Assembly (NCBI GenBank): GCA_002691835.1
Contig: NZJA01000065.1
Span: 1 to 8,032, forward strand
From: Planctomycetota bacterium
Lineage (GTDB): Bacteria; Planctomycetota; UBA8108; UBA1146
Direction: 5' to 3'
Length of the DNA: 8,032 nucleotides
Positions 1 through 5,008 of this stretch are shown here, in pieces. The first letter of the stretch is position 1. The number at the start of each line of letters is the position of its first letter. The notes under the pieces are model-generated. The model was not told the origin of the DNA. It saw only the letters and a list, made by a program, of their open reading frames with translations, and did not search any database. Both the position numbers and the translations under genes were made by a program.

Positions 1-3000
1 GCCACTGTGGAAAGGGTCGAGAGGGTTGGAACCCACGATGAACTTTCCATAATCACTCTTCCGCAAAATCTCGAACTCTTGAGTCGGATCGAATCAGTTC
101 TCTTCATCGAGGACGCTCCCGATATCACTCTTAGAAATGCCACGACACGTTGGGTGATCCAGACCAACATCACCAATCAGACTCCGGTCTACGACAACGG
201 GATTCATGGAGAAGGTCAGGTGATCGGCGTCCTCGATGGACGTGTTGATCAGGGACACTGCTCCTTCCCTACGGGCAAGATCCTCGCCTATAACAGCAGC
301 AATGGATCCGATACCCATGGCACCCACGTGGCCGGAACCGCCGCCGGAAACAACGGCGCCAACAATGACACGCGCGGTATCGCCTACGAGGCCAATCTGG
401 TCACCAACACGACTCCGAACTTTACGGAAGCCGGTATCACCCAGCGCCTCAATCTGCATCACAGTCAGGGTGGGCGGATTCACACCAACAGCTGGGGCAA
501 CGATGGCACCACGGCCTACGACAGTCTGGCTCGTGGATTTGACGTTTTCCTGCGTAACAACGAGGAAAGTTTTGTTTGCCTCGCAGTGACCAACGGCAAT
601 GTTTTGAGAAATCCTGAGAATGCCAAAAATCTTTTGGCGGTGGGGGCGAGTCAGGATTCCCCCAATGAAGAAAATCATTGCACGGCAGGAATTGGACCCA
701 CATCTGATGGACGTCGAAAGCCGGAAGTGTACACCCCAGGTTGTGCGACCCAGTCTTCGCAGGCGGGAACCGCCTGTGGGACCACCGGGCTCACCGGAAC
801 CTCGATGGCGTGCCCGGCAGTGGCGGGCGCCACTGCTCTGATTCGTCAGTACTACGTCGAAGGCTATTACCCGAGCGGCGCTCCGAATCCGGCAGATGCC
901 CTGGTTCCCAGTGGTGCCCTGCTCAAGGCGACCATCGTCAACTCGGCGGTCGACATGACCGGGATTGCCGGCTACCCCTCCAATCTGGAAGGGTGGGGCA
1001 GCGCCCGCATCAGTGATCCTCTTTTCTTCACCGGAGACAATCGTGCATTGGGTGTCCTCGAAGACGTCCGCAATGCTTCCGGTTTCAGCACTGGCCAGAA
1101 CACCAGTTACAACGTCAATGTGATCGATTCCACGCAGGACCTGCGGATCACTCTGGCCTTCACCGACGTGGCCGCCACTGCCGGATCGGCGGCGGCAGCA
1201 GTCAACAATCTGGATCTGGAAGTGATCGCCCCGAACGGCACCACCTACTTCGGCAACTTCTTCAGTGGAGGATTCAGTGCTTCCGGCGGCAGCCGCGACA
1301 GCATCAACAACGTCGAGCAGGTTCATATCAATAACCCGCAACAGGGATCATGGACCGTGCGCGTGGTCGCCACGGCGGTCAACAGCGGTTCCCAGGGCTA
1401 TGGTGTGATCGCTACCGGAGGCATTCAATTGGCTCCCGCCGATTGCAATGGCAACGGTATTCCCGACGATGCCGATATCTCCGGAGGAACATCCTCTGAT
1501 TGTGATGGCAACCTGATCCCCGATGAGTGTCAGGAAGATTGCAATGGCAACAGCATTGCCGACGCCTGCGACATCATCATCGGCACCTCTACCGATTGTG
1601 ATACGAATTCGGTGCCCGATGAGTGCCAGCCTGACTGTAACGGCAATAGCATTGCAGATGTTTGCGACATCACCTCTGGTGTCGCTACTGACTGCCAAGG
1701 CAATGGGATCCCCGACAGCTGTGATATTGCGACCGGTGCGGTCGATTGCGATGGCAATGGCGCCATCGACAGCTGCGAGATCGCCGGTGGCGCAGGTGAC
1801 TGCAACCTTAACGGAAGTCTCGACAGTTGTGATATCGCTGGAGGTATCAGTTCAGATTGCAACGGCAATGGAGTGCCTGACGATTGCGATGCGGTCAGCA
1901 CACAGACCTACAGTGCCAGCCCGGCACTTCCGGTTCCCCCTGATGCCAATGACACCATCGTTGTTGCCGATGCGGGGCTCATTCTGGATGTCAACGCAGA
2001 GATCAACATCAGTCACACTTTTGTTGGCGATCTAAATGTCGATCTCACCAGCCCCGGCGGAACGGTGGTCCGCCTGCACAACGAAACAGGCGGCGGTGCG
2101 GATGATTTGATCACCACATTTGATGATGACGGCACCGGATCAGCGCCATTCCAACCGCTCTCAGGATTTGATGGCCAGTCCAAGCAGGGCACATGGGCAT
2201 TGACGGTAGTCGATGTCTTTCCCACCGCCGACGACGGTGTCGTCAACTCCTGGGGTGTGGTGATCGAGGCACAAGGTTCGGGGTTTGTCGATTGCAACAG
2301 CAATGGGGTCGATGACACCTGTGATCTCTCCTCCGGAACGTCTGCGGACTGCAACAGCAATGGTGTTCCGGACAGTTGTGATATCGCTGCAGGTACGAGT
2401 ACCGACAGCAATACCAACGGTATTCCCGACGAATGTGATACTGCCGACTGCAATAGCAACGGGGTGGCGGACGATCAGGATATCGCCGGCGGAACCTCGC
2501 TGGACTGCAACGTCAATGGGATCCCCGACGAATGTGATATCACTTCCGGTCTCAGTGATTGCGATGCAGATGGAATCCCCGACAGTTGCGAACTGGTCAG
2601 CGGTACCGGTGCAGACTGCAACGGTAATGGCACCTTGGACAACTGCGATCTCACCACTGGCGTGGCCACTGACTGCAACGGAAACAGTGTCCCGGACAGT
2701 TGTGACCTTGCGGGGGGAGCCGCGGACTGCAATACCAACGGTGTCCCTGACAGCTGCGACATCGCCAGTGGTACCGAGCAGGATGCGGATGCCAATGGCG
2801 TACCGGATATCTGCGAGCAGGTATCCTTTGTCCGTGGAGACGGCAATGAGGATGGCACGCTCGACATTTCGGACGTGGTCTTCATGCTCGTGATGCTTTT
2901 CAACAATGGAGCACCTCCGTCCTGTGGCGACACCGTCGACTGCAACGACGATGGCAATCAGGACATCTCTGATCCAGTACAGCTGCTCTCGTACCTTTTC

Positions 3001-3096
3001 GACAGTGGAGTGACACTTCCGGTCCCGTCACCCGGCTGTGGTCTCGATCCCACCGTGGATGGTCTGACATGTGATGCTTATGCTCCTTGCCCCTGA
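1..3096 (+). CDS. KP-43-like S8 subtilisin-family protease with Asp/Cys repeats, P domain and dockerin-like C-terminus (5' partial)
   Basis: This is a secreted serine endopeptidase. The frame is open to the left edge, so the signal peptide and most of the propeptide lie outside the window. Residues are numbered from the GTG codon at 7. The catalytic triad is Asp77 (VIGVLDGRVD), His104 (THGTHVAG) and Ser266 (GTSMACP), with Asn196 as the likely oxyanion residue. The HTNSWG motif (159-164) and the NNLDLEVIAPNGT / INNVEQVHINNPQ segments of the following beta-sandwich (about 370-470) resemble the KP-43 type of subtilase. Next come nine Asp/Cys repeats (479-630), a P/Homo B domain (about 632-756, with FVGDLNVDLTSPGG and GTWALTV), ten more repeats (762-938), and two dockerin-like calcium loops (944-955, 978-989). 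The protein ends in a tail with the pattern CGxDPTxDxLxC. The loop that often reads S-R-G-P in subtilases is A-G-I-G-P here. Its likely role is extracellular protein degradation. Family assignment is firm; substrate and attachment are unknown. Confidence 0.9.
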   Translation, partial: ATVERVERVGTHDELSIITLPQNLELLSRIESVLFIEDAPDITLRNATTRWVIQTNITNQTPVYDNGIHGEGQVIGVLDGRVDQGHCSFPTGKILAYNSSNGSDTHGTHVAGTAAGNNGANNDTRGIAYEANLVTNTTPNFTEAGITQRLNLHHSQGGRIHTNSWGNDGTTAYDSLARGFDVFLRNNEESFVCLAVTNGNVLRNPENAKNLLAVGASQDSPNEENHCTAGIGPTSDGRRKPEVYTPGCATQSSQAGTACGTTGLTGTSMACPAVAGATALIRQYYVEGYYPSGAPNPADALVPSGALLKATIVNSAVDMTGIAGYPSNLEGWGSARISDPLFFTGDNRALGVLEDVRNASGFSTGQNTSYNVNVIDSTQDLRITLAFTDVAATAGSAAAAVNNLDLEVIAPNGTTYFGNFFSGGFSASGGSRDSINNVEQVHINNPQQGSWTVRVVATAVNSGSQGYGVIATGGIQLAPADCNGNGIPDDADISGGTSSDCDGNLIPDECQEDCNGNSIADACDIIIGTSTDCDTNSVPDECQPDCNGNSIADVCDITSGVATDCQGNGIPDSCDIATGAVDCDGNGAIDSCEIAGGAGDCNLNGSLDSCDIAGGISSDCNGNGVPDDCDAVSTQTYSASPALPVPPDANDTIVVADAGLILDVNAEINISHTFVGDLNVDLTSPGGTVVRLHNETGGGADDLITTFDDDGTGSAPFQPLSGFDGQSKQGTWALTVVDVFPTADDGVVNSWGVVIEAQGSGFVDCNSNGVDDTCDLSSGTSADCNSNGVPDSCDIAAGTSTDSNTNGIPDECDTADCNSNGVADDQDIAGGTSLDCNVNGIPDECDITSGLSDCDADGIPDSCELVSGTGADCNGNGTLDNCDLTTGVATDCNGNSVPDSCDLAGGAADCNTNGVPDSCDIASGTEQDADANGVPDICEQVSFVRGDGNEDGTLDISDVVFMLVMLFNNGAPPSCGDTVDCNDDGNQDISDPVQLLSYLFDSGVTLPVPSPGCGLDPTVDGLTCDAYAPCP
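1441..1896 (+). repeat. First array of nine Asp/Cys calcium-binding-type protein repeats in the protease
   Basis: Nine tandem units of 13-19 residues follow the pattern D-C-[ND]-x-N-G-x-P-D-x-C-D-I, usually with a G-G/S-G-T spacer before the next unit. The two Cys are separated by eight residues and alternate with Asp/Asn in a D-x-N/D-x-N pattern, as in thrombospondin-3-type or EF-like calcium loops. The first unit lacks its second Cys (PDDADIS). Units 2+3 and 4+5 form a higher-order 32-residue repeat. Copies differ mainly at third codon positions, so this is a protein repeat and not a fresh DNA duplication. Calcium binding is inferred from the pattern. Confidence 0.85.
2290..2820 (+). repeat. 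Second array of ten Asp/Cys repeats in the protease
   Basis: Ten more units of the same D-C-N-x-N-G-x-P-D-x-C-D-I type follow the P/Homo B domain and lead into the dockerin-like end. Three units are degenerate: one has Ser in place of the first Cys (DSNTNGIPDEC), one lacks the second Cys (VADDQDIAGG), and the last has Ala in place of the first Cys (DADANGVPDIC). The array probably forms a rigid, calcium-stabilised stalk between the catalytic part and the C-terminal cassette. That role is an inference. Confidence 0.85.
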
Positions 3097-3118
3097 ACAG
3101 GGGTGGGCTTGTTGACGG

Positions 3119-3161
3119 AAACCGGGTCGCTGGCAATCTGCTGGCGGCCCGGTTTATTTTT
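3119..3161 (+). terminator. Rho-independent terminator of the protease gene
   Basis: AAACCGGGTCGC (3119-3130) pairs with GCGGCCCGGTTT (3144-3155), giving 12 bp with one T-G wobble and a 13-nt loop. It is followed by ATTTTT (3156-3161). It lies 22 nt after the protease stop codon. Confidence 0.85.
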
Positions 3162-3185
3162 GAGGGATTGATCCGGTTTGAAAAC

Positions 3186-3235
3186 AGTTCGATTTACTCA
3201 GAAGATTTCCGATGGATGAGTTCAGTAGTTTACTC
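3186..3235 (+). repeat. Imperfect direct repeat upstream of the lipoprotein gene
   Basis: AGTTC-GA-TTTACTC (3186-3199) recurs as AGTTC-AGTAG-TTTACTC (3219-3235). The two halves match exactly but are spaced by 2 and 5 nt. The copies sit just upstream of the TTGACT box and could be protein-binding half-sites. They could also be chance; the evidence is weak. Confidence 0.3.
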
Positions 3236-3240
3236 TTGAG

Positions 3241-3269
3241 TTGACTGCTTTCAGGGAATACTTTCGAAT
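3241..3269 (+). promoter_or_regulatory. Candidate sigma-70-type promoter for the lipoprotein gene
   Basis: TTGACT (3241-3246) matches five of six bases of the -35 consensus. A 17-nt spacer separates it from TCGAAT (3264-3269), which matches only four of six -10 bases and lacks the important second-position A. Position between the upstream terminator and the gene supports it, but the -10 box is poor. Confidence 0.3.
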
Positions 3270-3277
3270 TCGTTACC

Positions 3278-3301
3278 CAAACTCCTCGGCCTCGGAGTTT
3301 G
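3278..3301 (+). promoter_or_regulatory. Leader hairpin before the lipoprotein gene
   Basis: CAAACTCC (3278-3285) and GGAGTTTG (3294-3301) form a perfect 8-bp inverted repeat with loop TCGGCCTC. It lies 16 nt before the Shine-Dalgarno at 3318 and would fall in the 5' UTR if the candidate promoter is real. It has no strong T-run, so it is more likely an mRNA structure or operator than a terminator. Confidence 0.4.
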
Positions 3302-3317
3302 TCTTTCCAAACGAATC

Positions 3318-3322
3318 AGGAG
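3318..3322 (+). promoter_or_regulatory. Shine-Dalgarno that fixes the lipoprotein start
   Basis: AGGAG lies 6 nt before the ATG at 3329. The earlier in-frame TTG at 3299 has no comparable site and would put ten polar residues before the signal peptide, so ATG 3329 is chosen. Confidence 0.8.
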
Positions 3323-3328
3323 TCCGTC

Positions 3329-4732
3329 ATGAACAAGATCTTTCAGGTCGTCGTTCTTTCCCTTTTGTGTCTCACCCTTTCTGCCTGCGCAAACATGAAT
3401 GCCAAAGACGACGTCATCGGCATGTGGCAGGGAGAGGGCAAGCTGCTCAACATTTACCCCGGCAACCCGGACTACCAGCAGATCTGGATCGACTACATCG
3501 AGGCGCACAATGCCCGTGATCTCGACAAGATCGCATCGATGAATGCTGAAGGCTGGGTGGGCTACACCAATACCGGCGAAATCGCTTCCGGAACTGAGGC
3601 GCAAATTCAGTTCCTGGAGGAGTGGTTTCAATCACCGGCGGATCCCCGATGGGAGATTCGTTTTATGGTTGCCAATGACACCGACGAAGAGCAGTGGCTG
3701 ACCACCGGGAATGACCTCACGTACATCGATGAATTGGGCCAGCGTGTTCGGGAGCACCACATGCACGATGTGCAGATCGTCGACGGCAAGATCAAGACCG
3801 TCAAAATTTACGCGCGTACGGTTCCCAACACTCCCGCCAGCCGCCTGGACAGGGCGATCAGGGAGCGCTGGTCCACGGGCAAGCCGGAAGAGATGCTCGC
3901 CTGCTACTTCGAGGATGCAGTGGAATTTTTCCCGCAGAATTTTTCCGGTTTCTTCGGCCATGAAAACATTCGTGGTCGCTATCAGATGGCCTTTGCAGAA
4001 GGCAGTGCTGCTCTCGGATCGCGCATCGAGAGCAGTATCGGCGGCTACACCGATCTGGGAGACGGTTACTTTATCTATGACGCTGTTGGCAAGACCGTTT
4101 CCAGTGAGGGTGAGACGCTGTGGCAGGGGCTCATGGCCGGCATTGGCCGTGAAGTCGAAGGCACTCCCAAACTGATTCAGTTCATGGCCCACAACCCGCT
4201 GCCGGAAGATACCAACTTCCTGCCTCCCAATCCGGACGAGGTCAACGCCATGCTCGACTCCCTGCCAAGGGCCACGGAAATGGATCCGGCTCTGGTGGCC
4301 CACCTCGGTCGAGTCAGCGAAGCGTGGCAGAACCACGATCTCGATGCGTTGATGGAAGAGTTCTGCGATGACGCCCGCCTTGTGACCGATGGATCATTCT
4401 TCCCCGTAAGAGGTCTCAACGGCATTCGGGCTCACCTGGGTGATTTCATGGCGGGGATGGAGGCTGATTCCGAGTTCAAGCGTGGAGGCAAACTCGATTT
4501 CATCGTCACCGGTTACCATCCCATCAATGATCTCTACGCCCGCGCCTACGGCGCATGGGTTGTTCGCACTGCTGAGGGAGCCCCGGTCTTCATGGGTGGC
4601 TTCGGCAATGTGTACCGTCGGGTGGGTGATCAGATGAAAGTGGTCATGGATGCCGGTGGCGCTGTCCCCTTCCCCACCGCCGAAGAGTGGGAAGAGATGC
4701 AAGCCGCGGAAGCCGCCGCCCAGGAAGGGTAA
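3329..4732 (+). CDS. Lipoprotein with three tandem SnoaL/NTF2-like domains
   Basis: This 467-residue protein starts with a lipoprotein signal peptide (MNKIFQVVVLSLLCLTLSAC). Its lipobox L-S-A-C puts the lipidated Cys at residue 20; Ala at +2 is compatible with outer-membrane sorting. Three similar units follow, each with the SnoaL/NTF2 pattern: an opening helix (W..HN..D.D...), a segment of the type E/D-D-A, a G...I helix, then strands. They span about 46-165 (YIEAHNARDLDKIASM), 172-288 (RERWSTGKPEEMLACYFEDAVEFF) and 321-445 (SEAWQNHDLDALMEEFCDDARLV). SnoaL-like folds are small alpha+beta cones that act as enzymes or ligand-binding pockets; no catalytic residues can be assigned here. The C-terminus (450-467) is a Glu/Ala-rich helix. 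The gene is flanked by terminators on both sides and appears monocistronic. Domain call is by eye; function is unknown. Confidence 0.82.
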   Translation: MNKIFQVVVLSLLCLTLSACANMNAKDDVIGMWQGEGKLLNIYPGNPDYQQIWIDYIEAHNARDLDKIASMNAEGWVGYTNTGEIASGTEAQIQFLEEWFQSPADPRWEIRFMVANDTDEEQWLTTGNDLTYIDELGQRVREHHMHDVQIVDGKIKTVKIYARTVPNTPASRLDRAIRERWSTGKPEEMLACYFEDAVEFFPQNFSGFFGHENIRGRYQMAFAEGSAALGSRIESSIGGYTDLGDGYFIYDAVGKTVSSEGETLWQGLMAGIGREVEGTPKLIQFMAHNPLPEDTNFLPPNPDEVNAMLDSLPRATEMDPALVAHLGRVSEAWQNHDLDALMEEFCDDARLVTDGSFFPVRGLNGIRAHLGDFMAGMEADSEFKRGGKLDFIVTGYHPINDLYARAYGAWVVRTAEGAPVFMGGFGNVYRRVGDQMKVVMDAGGAVPFPTAEEWEEMQAAEAAAQEG

Positions 4733-4781
4733 AGCCCGAGGGGGCGTGGCCCTTTTGGTTTGGAAGAGTGCTTCAATAGTT

Positions 4782-4846
4782 ATGAGGCCGTTTCTGGAAA
4801 ACCTCGCCGCATGGGCAGGCTATCCTGAAACGGCCTCATTATTTTT
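4782..4846 (+). terminator. Long-hairpin terminator after the lipoprotein gene
   Basis: ATGAGGCCGTTTC (4782-4794) and GAAACGGCCTCAT (4827-4839) form a perfect 13-bp stem. After a T/T mismatch, GGA/TCC (4796-4798 / 4823-4825) extends it, and CCT/AGG (4802-4804 / 4817-4819) can pair further in. TATTTTT (4840-4846) follows the stem directly. The hairpin is 58 nt overall, longer than a typical intrinsic terminator, but its position 49 nt after the stop codon and its T-run fit one. Confidence 0.75.
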
Positions 4847-4873
4847 ACTTATGACACTTTAGAACTATTAAAT
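4844..4873 (+). promoter_or_regulatory. AT-rich promoter-like stretch before the CC-G gene pair
   Basis: After the terminator there is a short AT-rich stretch in otherwise GC-richer DNA. TTTACT (4844-4849) and TTAAAT (4868-4873), 18 nt apart, each match four of six sigma-70 consensus bases. A promoter is needed somewhere here because the upstream gene is terminated, but the boxes are weak. Confidence 0.22.
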
Positions 4874-4889
4874 ATCGTTCCTCAGATCC

Positions 4890-4948
4890 AGGCCAATGGA
4901 TCCCTTGTGGCCTGTCGTACCACCTTCCACTAAAATCAGGATTGGCCT
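4890..4948 (+). promoter_or_regulatory. Inverted repeat in the leader of the large secreted-protein gene
   Basis: AGGCCAAT (4890-4897) is perfectly complementary to ATTGGCCT (4941-4948), enclosing 43 nt. Inside it GTGG (4907-4910) can pair with CCAC (4920-4923). The outer stem ends two bases before a consensus Shine-Dalgarno. The leader RNA may therefore fold, but the long loop makes this tentative. Confidence 0.3.
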
Positions 4949-4950
4949 CG

Positions 4951-4958
4951 AAGGAGGT
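4951..4958 (+). promoter_or_regulatory. Orphan consensus Shine-Dalgarno sequence
   Basis: AAGGAGGT is a full anti-16S match, but no ATG, GTG or TTG begins within the following 30 nt. The nearest in-frame codons are ATC at 4961 and CTG at 4982, and the frame stays open into the downstream gene. It is either a standby ribosome site, a relic of an older start, or chance. Confidence 0.4.
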
Positions 4959-4992
4959 TCATCCCAGCGAGTACATCGGGTCTGCCCCGATT

Positions 4993-4996
4993 GGAG
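4993..4996 (+). promoter_or_regulatory. Ribosome binding site of the large secreted-protein gene
   Basis: GGAG ends 12 nt before ATG 5009, a somewhat long spacing. ATG 5009 gives a compact signal peptide. The alternative TTG 4991 has no site at proper spacing, and GTG 5000 lies too close to this one. Confidence 0.5.
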
Positions 4997-5008
4997 AGTG
5001 TGTTTCTT

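Noticed and set aside
94..1341. A 415-residue ORF on the minus strand across the protease catalytic region.
   Set aside because: It lies wholly opposite a clearly homologous S8 protease and shows no recognisable motif, signal peptide or ribosome site. It is a shadow of the + strand codon pattern.
1441..2820. The tandem repeats considered as a CRISPR array or DNA satellite.
   Set aside because: Unit length varies by codon multiples, the copies differ at third codon positions, and the frame is open throughout. They are protein repeats.
1348..2957. Several minus-strand and alternate-frame ORFs over the Asp/Cys repeats, with repetitive Ser/Gln/Leu-rich products.
   Set aside because: Their repetitiveness is copied from the protein repeats on the + strand frame; they are not independent genes.
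3299..3328. The TTG at 3299 as start of the lipoprotein.
   Set aside because: It has no suitable ribosome site and would put ten polar residues before the lipoprotein signal, whereas ATG 3329 has AGGAG at 6 nt.
4733..4756. AGGG ... CCCTTTT just after the lipoprotein stop codon as a first terminator.
   Set aside because: Only four to five base pairs with a bulge can form; the much stronger hairpin at 4782-4839 serves better.
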